Shown piece by piece: positions 22,185-30,651 of a stretch of DNA of 39,293 nt. Both the position numbers and the translations under genes were made by a program. The DNA lies in NCBI GenBank assembly GCA_023428465.1, contig JAEYXM010000158.1, positions 1-39,293 on the forward strand, given 5' to 3'. The DNA comes from Actinomycetes bacterium (GTDB taxonomy: Bacteria; Actinomycetota; Actinomycetes; Actinomycetales; Cellulomonadaceae). Numbering within the stretch: the stretch's first letter is position 1; each line of letters begins with the position of its first letter. The notes under the pieces are model-generated. The model made no database searches. It was not told where the DNA came from and saw only the letters and a program-made list of their open reading frames with translations.

Positions 22185-22601
22185 TCAGTCCCCGCCGTCG
22201 AAGACCGTGAGATGCAGGGGCGGGGTGTCAAGGCGTGCGTTCCGCGACCCCCACGGGGTGGCGGTGGCGTCGGCGACCACCTCGGCGCCCGCCTCCGCGA
22301 GCCGACGCGTGGTGGCGTCGGCGTCGGGCACCCGGAGCGCTACCCGCAGCGCGGGGGTGACGCGCCTGCCCACCTCGAGGTCGTCGACGTAGGCCGCCTG
22401 GTCGGCATCCATCACCTCGATCGTGGCGCGGCCCGCCTCGAGCAGGATCACCCGCCCCTGCTCACCGGAGAAGTCCGCGACCTGGGACAGGCCGAGGGCG
22501 TCCCGGTAGAGCGCGACGGCGGCATCCCAGTCGGCCGCTGTGACGACGAGACGGAGCTCACTGACGGAGGACGCCGCCGGCGTCGGGCCACTGGTGGTCA
22601 T
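22185..22601 (-). CDS. VOC-family (glyoxalase/bleomycin-resistance fold) protein
   Basis: A 138-residue single-domain VOC protein. SELRLVVTAADWDAAVALYRDALGL, GRVILLEAGRATIEVMD, and LRVALRVPDADATTRRLAEAGAEVV followed by TPWGSRNARLDTPPLHLTVF mark the two beta-alpha-beta-beta-beta modules. Metal-site positions have Glu and His candidates (IEVMD, LHLTVF), but the reaction cannot be inferred. ATG 22601 is the best start; no strong ribosome site precedes it. It converges with the HNH gene (19 bases between stops) and is co-directional with phoU. Confidence 0.8.
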   Translation of the reverse strand: MTTSGPTPAASSVSELRLVVTAADWDAAVALYRDALGLSQVADFSGEQGRVILLEAGRATIEVMDADQAAYVDDLEVGRRVTPALRVALRVPDADATTRRLAEAGAEVVADATATPWGSRNARLDTPPLHLTVFDGGD

Positions 22602-22664
22602 GTCGCTGGGAACGCCGACGCCGCCCGCGGGATTCCGGCGGGCTGGCCCCTGGGGCCGCAGCAC

Positions 22665-23315
22665 TCAGTGGTGGGTGTACTCGGTCCCCGTGACGAGGTA
22701 CACGACGCGGCTGGCGACCGACACCGCGTGGTCGCCGAAGCGCTCGAAGTACCGGGCCGCGAGCGTGATGTCGACGACCTGCTGCGCCGTGAGGTCGAGC
22801 GTCCCGCCCAGCGTCGCCTCGAAGGTCTCGGCGTGCAGCCGGTCCAGGAGGTCGTCGTCGTCGTCGATCGCGCGCGCCATGTCGACGTCGCGGGCCTCCA
22901 GCACCGCCGTGACCTCGCCCGCGATCCGCACCGCGGCGCCGTGCAGCTGCCGGAACAGGTCGTCGAGCGGCTCGGGGACCATCGGCTCCGGGTAGCGGAG
23001 CCGGGCGATCTCGGCGAGGTGGCGCGCCAGGTCGCCCATCCGCTCCAGGCTCGCGCTCATGCGCAGCGCCGAGATGACGGTGCGCAGGTCGCTCGCGACC
23101 GGTTGCTGCTGTGCGATGAGCAGGACGCAACGGTCGTCGAGGTCGCGCTCCATCGCGTCGATCGCGTGGTCGGCCTCGATCACCTGTTCGGCGAGCGTGA
23201 GGTCCGCCGTCAGGAGCGCCGTGCCGGCCTGATCGATCGCCGTCTCGACGAGGCGGCTCATCGCCGTCAGGTCGTGGCCGAGCGCCTCCAGCTCGGCGAA
23301 GAAAACCTGCCGCAT
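22665..23315 (-). CDS. phoU: phosphate-signalling regulator PhoU
   Basis: A 216-residue all-helical protein with two PhoU repeats. It links the Pst transporter to the SenX3 kinase and keeps the phosphate response off when phosphate is plentiful. It begins MRQVFFAELEALGHDLTAM. The metal-binding helices carry LRMSASLERMGDLARHLAEIARL and, in the second repeat, ITLAARYFERFGDHAVSVASRVVYL, the E/DxxxD motifs of the family. AGAGGGA precedes ATG 23315. It is divergent from senX3-regX3; GTTCACC boxes between them are oriented toward phoU. Confidence 0.95.
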   Translation of the reverse strand: MRQVFFAELEALGHDLTAMSRLVETAIDQAGTALLTADLTLAEQVIEADHAIDAMERDLDDRCVLLIAQQQPVASDLRTVISALRMSASLERMGDLARHLAEIARLRYPEPMVPEPLDDLFRQLHGAAVRIAGEVTAVLEARDVDMARAIDDDDDLLDRLHAETFEATLGGTLDLTAQQVVDITLAARYFERFGDHAVSVASRVVYLVTGTEYTHH

Positions 23316-23358
23316 CTCGTCCCTCTCGTCAGGTGCGTCGCCCAGGGTGCCAGCGCAG

Positions 23359-23387
23359 GGTGAACGCTTCGCCACGCGCAGGTGAAC
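23359..23387 (-). promoter_or_regulatory. RegX3/PhoP-type box in the phoU-senX3 intergenic region
   Basis: Two GTTCACC heptamers on the minus strand (23359-23365 and 23381-23387), 22 bases apart, which is two 11-base periods. This is the direct-repeat phasing of actinobacterial PHO boxes. The orientation points to phoU; an effect on senX3 is also possible. Confidence 0.65.
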
Positions 23388-23447
23388 TCTCGACCGACGG
23401 TAGTCGGCGGACGGGCCTTGTGCAGCCGGGGCGCACGGGTGCGCCCC

Positions 23448-23459
23448 TACGCTGGCGGT
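23448..23459 (+). promoter_or_regulatory. -10 box for leaderless senX3
   Basis: TACGCT at 23448-23453, six bases before GTG 23460, with no ribosome site. Confidence 0.45.
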
Positions 23460-24608
23460 GTGATCGATGGTCTGCTGGTGCTCGGCGCCGGCCTGCTCGG
23501 CGTCCTCGTCGGGCTCGCCGCGGCTCTGGCGTTCCGCCTGAGCGAGCGCGACCAGCAGCGTGTCCCCGACCCCGCGGAGCCGCCCCCGCTGTCCGACGAC
23601 GCGACGGCCCTGCTCGAGGTCCTGCCCTTCGGCGCGGTCGTCACGACGACCGACCTGCGCGTCGTGCGCGCCAGCGCGGCGGCCTTCGCGCACCGCCTCG
23701 TGCGCGGGGACCGTGTCGTGAACCCCGTCGCGCAGCGTCTGCTGTCCGACGTCGCGGCCGACGGTGAGAGCAGGGACGTCGAGCTCGACCTCCCGCCGCT
23801 GCTGCTGGGTCGCGGGCCGCAGCCGTTGCGGCTGCGCGCCGCCCCGCTCGGCGTGCGCCACCTCCTGCTCCTCGCCGAGGACCGGGTCGAGGCGCGCCGC
23901 GTCGAGGCCGCTCGGCGTGACTTCGTCGTCAACGCGTCCCACGAGCTCAAGACGCCGGTCGGTGCGCTCGCCCTGCTCGGCGAAGCCATCGCCGAGGCTG
24001 CGGACGACCCGGAGGCCGTGCGGCGCTTCGCGGGGCGGATCCAGGTGGAGTCCCAACGCCTCGCAGCGCTCGTGCACGACGTCCTCGAGCTCTCCCGGGT
24101 CCAGTCCGGCTCGGCGTTCGTCGCCGCGGAGGTCGACGTCGCCGCGGTGATCGCGGAGGCCGTCGACCGTGCGCGCACGGCCGCCGCCGCGCGCGGCATC
24201 ACGGTCGACGTGAGCGGGCCGCACGTCACGGTGCTCGGCGACCACCACATGCTCGTCACGGCCGTCCGCAACCTCGTCGACAACGCGGTCGCGTACTCCG
24301 AGCCCGGCCAGCGCGTCGCCGTCGGCACCTCGCTGCACCCGGAGGCCGGCACGGTGGACGTCTCGGTCGTCGACCAGGGCACCGGTATCCCGGCCGAGGC
24401 CCAGCCCCGTGTCTTCGAGCGGTTCTACCGCGTCGACCCGGCTCGCGCCCGCGACACCGGCGGCACCGGCCTCGGCCTGAGCATCGTCAAGCACGTCGTT
24501 GCCGACCACGGCGGCGAGGTCACACTCTGGTCCGAGCCCGGGAAGGGCTCGACGTTCACGGTGCACCTGCCCCTCACCTCTGCACCCACGCCGGAAGGGA
24601 ACCGATGA
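23460..24608 (+). CDS. senX3: phosphate-sensing histidine kinase SenX3
   Basis: A 382-residue membrane sensor kinase. One hydrophobic N-terminal span (LLVLGAGLLGVLVGLAAALA) is followed by a degenerate PAS-like segment (VLPFGAVVTTTDLRVVRAS). The HisKA domain has NASHELKTPVGAL (phospho-His161), and the ATPase domain has RNLVDNAVAYS, GTGIPAEAQPRVFERFYRVD and TGGTGLGLSIVKHVV. It has the same layout as mycobacterial SenX3, with no large extracellular sensor, consistent with control through PhoU and Pst. GTG 23460 is chosen from the -10 box just upstream. Its stop overlaps the regX3 ATG as ATGA. Confidence 0.93.
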   Translation: MIDGLLVLGAGLLGVLVGLAAALAFRLSERDQQRVPDPAEPPPLSDDATALLEVLPFGAVVTTTDLRVVRASAAAFAHRLVRGDRVVNPVAQRLLSDVAADGESRDVELDLPPLLLGRGPQPLRLRAAPLGVRHLLLLAEDRVEARRVEAARRDFVVNASHELKTPVGALALLGEAIAEAADDPEAVRRFAGRIQVESQRLAALVHDVLELSRVQSGSAFVAAEVDVAAVIAEAVDRARTAAAARGITVDVSGPHVTVLGDHHMLVTAVRNLVDNAVAYSEPGQRVAVGTSLHPEAGTVDVSVVDQGTGIPAEAQPRVFERFYRVDPARARDTGGTGLGLSIVKHVVADHGGEVTLWSEPGKGSTFTVHLPLTSAPTPEGNR

Positions 24609-25294
24609 CCCGCATCCTCGTCGTCGAGGACGAGCAGTCCTACCGCGAGCCGCTCGCCTACCTGTTGCGCAAGGACGGCTACGACGTGGTCGAGGCCGCG
24701 ACGGGAGACGCCGCGCTCGAGCGCTTCGCCGACGGCGGCGCCGACCTCGTCCTGCTCGACCTGATGCTCCCGGGCCGCAGCGGCACGGACGTGTGCCGCG
24801 AGCTGCGCCGTCGCAGCGACGTGCCCGTCATCATGCTGACCGCGAAGGACAGCGAGATCGACAAGGTCGTCGGCCTCGAGCTGGGCGCGGACGACTACGT
24901 GACGAAGCCGTACTCCTCGCGCGAGCTCCTCGCGCGCGTGCACGCGGTTCTCCGGCGCCGCGGCACCTCGACGCCCGCAGCGGAGCCGGACGTCCTCGAG
25001 GTCGGCCGCGTCCGCCTCGACCCGGAGAGTCACGTCGTGGAGATCGATGGCGAGCCGACGCCGTTCCCGCTCAAGGAGTTCGACCTGCTCGAGGTCCTGC
25101 TGCGCAACGCCGGGCGGGTCCTCACGCGCGGTCAGCTCATCGACCGCGTGTGGGGCGCGGACTACGTCGGTGACACCAAGACCCTCGACGTCCACGTCAA
25201 GCGCATCCGGGCGAAGATCGAGCCCGACCCGGCGAACCCCGCGGTCCTGGTCACCGTTCGGGGCCTCGGCTACAAGATCGTCGAGCCGGGCTGA
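24605..25294 (+). CDS. regX3: phosphate response regulator RegX3
   Basis: A 229-residue OmpR/PhoB-family regulator. The receiver domain has acidic residues EDE near the start, phospho-acceptor Asp52 (LVLLDLMLPG), and Lys101 (DDYVTKPYSSRELLARV). The C-terminal winged helix has FPLKEFDLLEVLLRNAGRVLTR, QLIDRVWGADY and TLDVHVKRIRAKIE, ending RGLGYKI. It is translationally coupled to senX3 through ATGA, with GGAAGGGA upstream. The likely targets are the GTTCACC boxes at 23359, 25317 and 26664. Confidence 0.95.
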   Translation: MTRILVVEDEQSYREPLAYLLRKDGYDVVEAATGDAALERFADGGADLVLLDLMLPGRSGTDVCRELRRRSDVPVIMLTAKDSEIDKVVGLELGADDYVTKPYSSRELLARVHAVLRRRGTSTPAAEPDVLEVGRVRLDPESHVVEIDGEPTPFPLKEFDLLEVLLRNAGRVLTRGQLIDRVWGADYVGDTKTLDVHVKRIRAKIEPDPANPAVLVTVRGLGYKIVEPG

Positions 25295-25316
25295 GGGGGT
25301 AGAACGCTCGCCGGTT

Positions 25317-25371
25317 GTTCACCTGCGGTTCAGCCGCCGACGGCGAAGCGGTCACCCCGGCCTCCTATCGT
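25317..25371 (+). promoter_or_regulatory. PHO box and -10 of the first pstS gene
   Basis: GTTCACC (25317-25323), GTTCAGC (25328-25334) and GGTCACC (25350-25356) fall on an 11-base phase (spacings of 11 and 22). TATCGT at 25366-25371 is a plausible -10. This matches RegX3/PhoP activation sites. Confidence 0.7.
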
Positions 25372-25421
25372 CGGGCGCGGCCGCCCACCGAGGGCGGTGA
25401 CCGCGACAGGAACGGACAACT

Positions 25422-26537
25422 GTGAAGCCTCACCGACGCAAGCTGGGCATGATCGCCACGTTCGGCGCACTCGCGCTGACCCTCGCCGCCTGCGGCTCGG
25501 ACAACCCCACCCAGGAGGGCACCACCGACGCGACGACGGATGCCGAGCAGGCGACCGACGGCGGCACGAGCGGCACGCTCGTGGGCGCGGGCGCCTCCTC
25601 CCAGGAGTCCGCGATGCAGGCCTGGATCGCCGGCTTCCAGGCCGCGAACCCGGACGCCACCCTCTCCTACGACCCCGTCGGCTCCGGCGGCGGTCGCACC
25701 CAGTTCACCGAGGGCGGCACCGACTTCGGCGGGACCGACGCGGCGCTCGACGAGGAGGAGTGGGCGCTCGCCGAGGCCCGCTGCGAGCCGGGTGTGCCCG
25801 CCGAGCTGCCGTTGTACATCTCCCCGATCGCCGTGGCGTTCAACCTCCCCGGCATCGACTCCCTCAACCTGTCTCCCGAGACGCTCGCCGGCATCTTCGC
25901 GGGCGAGATCACGTCGTGGGACGCCCCGGAGATCGCCGAGGCGAACGAGGGTGTCGAGCTCCCGGCCCTCGCGATCACGCCGGTGAACCGGTCCGACGAG
26001 TCGGGCACGACCGAGAACTTCACCGAGTACCTCGCGGCCGCTGCGGGTGACGCGTGGCCGCACGAGCCGAGCGGCGACTGGCCGTTCTCGGGCACGCAGT
26101 CCGCGCAGGGGACCTCGGGCGTCGTCCAGACCGTGCAGTCGGCGGAGGGCGCGATCACCTACGCCGACGCGTCGAAGGTGGGCACGCTCGGGACGGTGGC
26201 CGTCCTGGTGGGGGAGGACTACGTCCCCTACTCGCCGGAGGCCGCCGCGGCGGTCGTCGACGCCTCGCCGCTGGCCGAGGGGCGCGCCGCCACGAGCCTC
26301 GTGCGTGAGCTCGAGCGGGACACGACGGCGTCGGGCGTCTACCCGATCGTCCTCGTCTCCTACACGATGGCCTGCACCGCGTACGACGACCCCGGGACGG
26401 CTGCCTCCGTGAAGGCGTTCCTGACGTACGTCGCGAGCGAGGAGGGCCAGCAGGCCGCCGCGGACGCCGCGGGCTCCGCGCCGATCTCGGCGGACATGCG
26501 CGACGCCGTGATGGCGATCGTGGACGACATCGCCTGA
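25422..26537 (+). CDS. pstS: phosphate-binding lipoprotein PstS, copy 1
   Basis: A 371-residue lipoprotein that binds phosphate outside the membrane for the Pst importer. The signal peptide ends LAAC (Cys24), followed by a Thr/Asp/Glu linker. Phosphate-binding loops are visible: GAGASSQESAMQAWI, DPVGSGGGRTQF, FGGTDAALDE and NRSDESGTTENF. GTG 25422 is supported by AGGAACGGA upstream. It has its own PHO box and is followed by 8-bp repeats and a terminator, so it is expressed apart from the pstS2-pstC-pstA-pstB operon that follows. Confidence 0.95.
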   Translation: MKPHRRKLGMIATFGALALTLAACGSDNPTQEGTTDATTDAEQATDGGTSGTLVGAGASSQESAMQAWIAGFQAANPDATLSYDPVGSGGGRTQFTEGGTDFGGTDAALDEEEWALAEARCEPGVPAELPLYISPIAVAFNLPGIDSLNLSPETLAGIFAGEITSWDAPEIAEANEGVELPALAITPVNRSDESGTTENFTEYLAAAAGDAWPHEPSGDWPFSGTQSAQGTSGVVQTVQSAEGAITYADASKVGTLGTVAVLVGEDYVPYSPEAAAAVVDASPLAEGRAATSLVRELERDTTASGVYPIVLVSYTMACTAYDDPGTAASVKAFLTYVASEEGQQAAADAAGSAPISADMRDAVMAIVDDIA

Positions 26538-26542
26538 CCTGG

Positions 26543-26598
26543 TCGCCCGGTCGCCTGGTCGCCCGGACGCCCGGACGCCCGGACGCCCGGTCACCCGG
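26543..26598 (+). repeat. 8-bp tandem repeat (seven units) after pstS
   Basis: Seven copies of an octamer with consensus TCGCCCGG or ACGCCCGG run head to tail, starting six bases after the stop. A further degenerate unit overlaps the stop itself. No function is evident; slippage is the probable origin. Confidence 0.85.
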
Positions 26599-26619
26599 GC
26601 TGACTGAGCTGACGCTCCC

Positions 26620-26658
26620 CGTGGGGCGGTCGGTCCTTCCCGGACCGGCCGCCCCACG
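26620..26658 (+). terminator. pstS terminator
   Basis: A 17-bp stem with one G-U pair (arm CGTGGGGCGGTCGGTCC) and a five-base loop, after the repeat array and before the next PHO box. Confidence 0.75.
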
Positions 26659-26663
26659 CGAGT

Positions 26664-26728
26664 GTTCGGCCCCTGTTCACCCGGCGTTCACCTTCCGGCG
26701 GGACGGGCGTACCGGGCCTTCCTACGCT
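26664..26728 (+). promoter_or_regulatory. PHO box and -10 of the pstS2-pstCAB operon
   Basis: Three heptamers at exact 11-base spacing: GTTCGGC (26664), GTTCACC (26675) and GTTCACC (26686). TACGCT at 26723-26728 is a likely -10. This is the clearest RegX3/PhoP-type site in the window. Confidence 0.75.
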
Positions 26729-26769
26729 GGAGCGGACGGGGCGCCCGCCCCGCGCAGGATCGGAGGACC

Positions 26770-27897
26770 GTGACACGACGCCGGACGGCGCTCGCGATCG
26801 CGCTCGCGGTGACCGCCGCCATCCCCCTCGGCGCCTGTGGCTCCGACGACCCCGTCAACCACCCCTGGCGCCCGGGCGGCACCGGGACCCCCCAGGTCGC
26901 CGCGCCCGAGGCACAGGGTGACCTGTCGGGCAGTCTCGACGGCGCCGGGGCCTCGTCGCAGGAGTCGGCGATGCAGGCGTGGATCGCCGGCTTCGGGTCC
27001 GCCTACCCGGATGTGGTCGTGGGCTACGACCCGGTCGGCTCGGGCGGTGGACGCACCCAGTTCGTGGAGGGCGGGGTCGCCTTCGCCGGGAGCGACGCCC
27101 CGCTGGACGAGTCCGAGCTCGAGGCGGCTGCGGCGCGGTGCGCGCCCGGCGACGTGGCGGAGCTGCCGCTGTACGTCTCCCCGATCGCGGTGGTCTTCAA
27201 CCTCGAGGGCATCGAGGCGCTGACCATGTCACCGGCAACGGTCGCCGGCATCTTCGCGCGCACGATCACGCGGTGGGACGCGCCCGAGATCGCCGCGGAG
27301 AACCCGGGCGTCGCGCTGCCGGACCTGGCGATCACCCCGGTGAACCGCTCGGACGAGTCCGGCACGACCGAGAACGTCACCGAGTACCTCGCCGCCGCCG
27401 CGCCGCAGGCATGGCCCCACGAGCCGAGCGGCAACTGGCCGTTCAGTGGCGGCCAGTCCGCGCAGGGCACGTCCGGCGTCGTGCAGACCGTCACGGACGG
27501 GACGGGCACGATCGGCTACGCCGACGCCTCGAAGGCCGCCGGGCTGGGCACCGTCGCGCTCGTCGTCGGAGACGAGGCCGTGCTGCCCACGCCCGAGGCC
27601 GCGGCCGCCGTCGTCGACGCGTCGCCGCGCGCACCGGGCCGCCCGGCGACGAGCCTCGTCGTCGAGCTCGACCGCACGACGACGGCGCCCGGCACGTACC
27701 CGATGGTCCTCGTCTCCTACACCGTCGCCTGCACCGCGTACGACGACGCCGGGACTGCCGGGCTGGTCGAGGCGTTCCTCGCGTACGTCGTGAGCGAGGC
27801 GGGCCAGGCCACCGCTGCGCAGGCCGCCGGGTCTGCGCCGGTGTCGGACACGCTCCGCGAGCAGGTGCTCGCCGTCGTCGAGGGGATCGCGCCGTGA
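26770..27897 (+). CDS. pstS: phosphate-binding lipoprotein PstS, copy 2
   Basis: A 375-residue paralogue of the preceding PstS, similar over its whole length with the same ligand loops (GAGASSQESAMQAWI, DPVGSGGGRTQF, NRSDESGTTENV). The lipobox is LGAC (Cys23), followed by a short Pro/Gly linker. GTG 26770 has GGAGG four bases upstream. The stop overlaps the pstC GTG as GTGA. This copy is therefore the operon-borne partner of PstCAB, whereas copy 1 has its own promoter and terminator; they probably differ in expression level or affinity. Confidence 0.94.
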   Translation: MTRRRTALAIALAVTAAIPLGACGSDDPVNHPWRPGGTGTPQVAAPEAQGDLSGSLDGAGASSQESAMQAWIAGFGSAYPDVVVGYDPVGSGGGRTQFVEGGVAFAGSDAPLDESELEAAAARCAPGDVAELPLYVSPIAVVFNLEGIEALTMSPATVAGIFARTITRWDAPEIAAENPGVALPDLAITPVNRSDESGTTENVTEYLAAAAPQAWPHEPSGNWPFSGGQSAQGTSGVVQTVTDGTGTIGYADASKAAGLGTVALVVGDEAVLPTPEAAAAVVDASPRAPGRPATSLVVELDRTTTAPGTYPMVLVSYTVACTAYDDAGTAGLVEAFLAYVVSEAGQATAAQAAGSAPVSDTLREQVLAVVEGIAP

Positions 27898-28904
27898 GGA
27901 CCGAGCCGACGAGCGAGCCGACGAACGAGCTGACGAGCGAGCCGACGAACGAGCTGACCGTGGTCACCCCCCGGGGCCGTTCGCACGACCGGGCGGGCCG
28001 CGTGTTCGCGGCGGCCGCCACGGGGTCCGGCGTCCTGATCCTCGCGGTCCTCGCCGCGGTGGCGGGCTTCCTCCTGCTCGAGGCCCTGCCCGCGCTGACC
28101 GCATCGCCCGACGAGCTCGGCTCGATCAGCTGGATCCCCGACGACGGCTCGCTCGCCCGGTACGTCGGCCCACTCATCTTCGGCACGGTGCTCGCCGCCC
28201 TCCTCGCCCTGCTCCTGGCGGTCCCGGTCGCCATCGGTATCGCCTTGTTCATCTCCCACTACGCGCCCCGCCGCCTCGCGGCGCTGCTCGGCTCGCTGGT
28301 GGACCTGCTGGCCGCCATCCCGAGCGTCGTCTACGGCCTCTGGGGCGGTCTGTGGCTCGCGCCCAGGCTCCAGTCGGTCTGGGAGTGGCTCGCGGACCGG
28401 CTCGGCGGCGTGCCGCTGTTCGAGGGCCCCGCGGCGACGCCGCCGCGCGTCATGATGACGGTCGGCGTCGTGCTCGCGGTGATGATCCTGCCCATCGTCA
28501 CGGCCGTCTCGCGCGAGGTCTTCCTGCAGACCCCGCGCCTGCACGAGGAGGCCGCGCTCGCGCTCGGGGCCACCCGCTGGGAGATGGTGCGGATGGCGGT
28601 CCTGCCGTTCGGGCGCTCCGGTGTCATCAGCGCCTCGATGCTCGGGCTGGGCCGCGCGCTCGGGGAGACGATGGCGGTCCTCATGATCCTGTCGCCCGGC
28701 CTGACGTACAGCCTCGCCCTGCTCATGGCGGGCCGGCACCAGACGATCGCGGCGAACGTCGCGCTGCAGTTCCCCGAGGCGAACCCCCTCGGCGTGAGCG
28801 CGCTGATCGCGACGGGTCTGGCCCTCTTCGTCATCACCCTGGGCGTCAACATGGCCGCACGCTGGGTGGTCGCCCGGCGCGCGGCGTTCTCGGGAGCGAA
28901 CTGA
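27894..28904 (+). CDS. pstC: phosphate ABC transporter permease PstC
   Basis: A 336-residue inner-membrane permease with six spans. A hydrophilic N-terminus built of Thr-Glu/Asn repeats comes before the first span (GVLILAVLAAVAGFLLLEAL). The coupling motif is EEAALALGATRWEMVRMAVLP, and GLGRALGETMAVLM is typical of PstC. GTG 27894 overlaps the pstS2 stop. Its stop overlaps the pstA ATG by one base (TGATG). Confidence 0.95.
   Translation: MRTEPTSEPTNELTSEPTNELTVVTPRGRSHDRAGRVFAAAATGSGVLILAVLAAVAGFLLLEALPALTASPDELGSISWIPDDGSLARYVGPLIFGTVLAALLALLLAVPVAIGIALFISHYAPRRLAALLGSLVDLLAAIPSVVYGLWGGLWLAPRLQSVWEWLADRLGGVPLFEGPAATPPRVMMTVGVVLAVMILPIVTAVSREVFLQTPRLHEEAALALGATRWEMVRMAVLPFGRSGVISASMLGLGRALGETMAVLMILSPGLTYSLALLMAGRHQTIAANVALQFPEANPLGVSALIATGLALFVITLGVNMAARWVVARRAAFSGAN
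27903..27959 (+). repeat. 12-bp in-frame tandem repeat at the pstC 5' end
   Basis: Five units of the GAGCCGACGAGC / GAGCTGACGAAC type encode EPTS, EPTN, ELTS, EPTN, ELT. They lie in the cytoplasmic N-terminus, a few codons after the start. Confidence 0.8.
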
Positions 28905-29863
28905 TGGCCACGACGACGACTCCGCTCGCGGCCCCCGCGCCGCCCACGACCCGGGACCTCCTGACCCGGCCCGACCGCAGGCGCCACGCCGTCGACCGCG
29001 CGATGCGCCTCGTCGTCACGGCCGCCTTCGGGATCGCGATGATCCCGCTGGTCTCGCTCGTGTGGATCGTGCTCAGCAACGGCTACGAGCGGCTCAGCCC
29101 GTACTTCCTCGCGGTCTCGATGCGCGGCGTGTTCGGTGGCATGGACGCGGGTGGCATCTACCACGCGATCCTGGGCACGCTCCTCGTGACGGGTGCCGCC
29201 ACCCTCATCTCGGTGCCGATCGGGCTGATGACCGCCGTTTACCTGGTCGAGTACGGCCGAGGGCCGCTCGCCCGTGCGGTGACGTTCTTCGTCGACGTCA
29301 TGACGGGCATCCCGTCGATCGTCGCGGGTCTCTTCGCGTACGCGGCGTTCGCCCTCATCTTCGGGCCGGGCGTCCGGATGGGCGTGATGGGCGCGGTCGC
29401 GCTGTCGGTCCTCATGATCCCCGTCGTCGTGCGGTCCACGGAGGAGATGCTGCGGCTCGTGCCGAACGAGCTGCGCGAGGCGTCCCTGGCGCTCGGGGTG
29501 CCGAAGTGGCGCACCATCGTCAAGGTCGTGCTGCGTACGTCCTCGGCGGGCATCGTCACCGGGGTCATGCTCGCGGTCGCCCGGGTGATCGGGGAGACCG
29601 CGCCGCTGCTCATCACCCTCGGCGTGATCGACTCGATCAACGGCAACCTGTTCGAGGGCCGCATGATGACGCTCCCCGTCTTCATCTACCGGCAGTACTC
29701 CCAGGGCCTCGTCCCGTGCCGGCCGGACCAGCTCGACTGCGTGCCCACCATCAACTTCGACCGGGCATGGGCTGCCGCCCTGGTCCTGGTCGTCATCGTC
29801 CTGCTGCTCAACCTGGTCGCGCGCCTGGTCGCACGGCGCTTCGCCCCCGCGAAGGGGCACTGA
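28904..29863 (+). CDS. pstA: phosphate ABC transporter permease PstA
   Basis: A 319-residue permease partner of PstC with six spans. A Thr/Ala/Pro-rich start is followed by VVTAAFGIAMIPLVSLVWIVL; IPSIVAGLFAYAAF and the EAA coupling loop REASLALGVPKWRTIVKVVLR follow, then ARVIGETAPLLIT, a PstA marker. ATG 28904 overlaps the pstC stop. A loop near the C-terminus (CRPDQLDC) carries two cysteines facing outward. Confidence 0.95.
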   Translation: MATTTTPLAAPAPPTTRDLLTRPDRRRHAVDRAMRLVVTAAFGIAMIPLVSLVWIVLSNGYERLSPYFLAVSMRGVFGGMDAGGIYHAILGTLLVTGAATLISVPIGLMTAVYLVEYGRGPLARAVTFFVDVMTGIPSIVAGLFAYAAFALIFGPGVRMGVMGAVALSVLMIPVVVRSTEEMLRLVPNELREASLALGVPKWRTIVKVVLRTSSAGIVTGVMLAVARVIGETAPLLITLGVIDSINGNLFEGRMMTLPVFIYRQYSQGLVPCRPDQLDCVPTINFDRAWAAALVLVVIVLLLNLVARLVARRFAPAKGH

Positions 29864-29871
29864 GGAGAACC

Positions 29872-30651
29872 ATGGCCCAGCGCATCGACGTGAAGGACCT
29901 CGACGTCTTCTACGGGGACTTCCGTGCCGTCGCCGACGTCTCGATGATCATCGAGCCGCGGTCCGTGACCGCGCTCATCGGACCGTCCGGCTGCGGGAAG
30001 TCCACCTTCCTGCGGACCCTGAACCGCATGCACGAGGTGATCCCCGGCGCGCACGTGCAGGGCACCGTCCTGGTCGACGGCGTCGACCTGTACGACCGCG
30101 CCGTCGACCCGGTGGCCGTGCGCCGGCAGATCGGCATGGTCTTCCAGCGGCCCAACCCGTTCCCGACGATGTCGATCGCCGAGAACGTCCTCGCGGGCGT
30201 GCGGCTCAACAACCGCCGCATCTCCAAGGGCGACGCGGCGGACCTCGTCGAGTCCTCGCTGCGCGGCGCGAACCTGTGGAAGGAGGTCAAGGACCGCCTG
30301 CACAAGCCGGGTTCCTCCCTGTCCGGCGGGCAGCAGCAGAGGCTGTGCATCGCGCGCGCCATCGCGGTGAAGCCGCAGGTCCTGCTCATGGACGAGCCGG
30401 CCTCGGCGCTCGACCCGATCTCGACGCTGGCGATCGAGGAGCTCATCGAGGAGCTCAAGAACGACTACACGATCGTCATCGTGACCCACAACATGCAGCA
30501 GGCCGCCCGGGTGAGCGACCGCACCGCGTTCTTCAACGTCGCGGAGGCCGGTGAACCGGGTCGGTTGGTGGAGATGGACGACACCGGGGTGATCTTCTCG
30601 ATGCCGTCGGAGCGGGCGACGGAGGACTACATCTCGGGCCGATTCGGGTGA
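29872..30651 (+). CDS. pstB: phosphate ABC transporter ATPase PstB
   Basis: A 259-residue ATPase that powers phosphate import. Walker A is GPSGCGKST, the Q-loop is VFQRPNPFPTMS (PstB-typical), the signature is LSGGQQQRLCIARA, Walker B is LLMDEPASALDP, and the H-loop is IVTHNMQQAARV. GAGGAGAACC directly precedes ATG 29872, eight bases after the pstA stop. It is the last gene of the pst operon. No strong terminator follows, only a 14-base palindrome at 30670-30683. Confidence 0.97.
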   Translation: MAQRIDVKDLDVFYGDFRAVADVSMIIEPRSVTALIGPSGCGKSTFLRTLNRMHEVIPGAHVQGTVLVDGVDLYDRAVDPVAVRRQIGMVFQRPNPFPTMSIAENVLAGVRLNNRRISKGDAADLVESSLRGANLWKEVKDRLHKPGSSLSGGQQQRLCIARAIAVKPQVLLMDEPASALDPISTLAIEELIEELKNDYTIVIVTHNMQQAARVSDRTAFFNVAEAGEPGRLVEMDDTGVIFSMPSERATEDYISGRFG

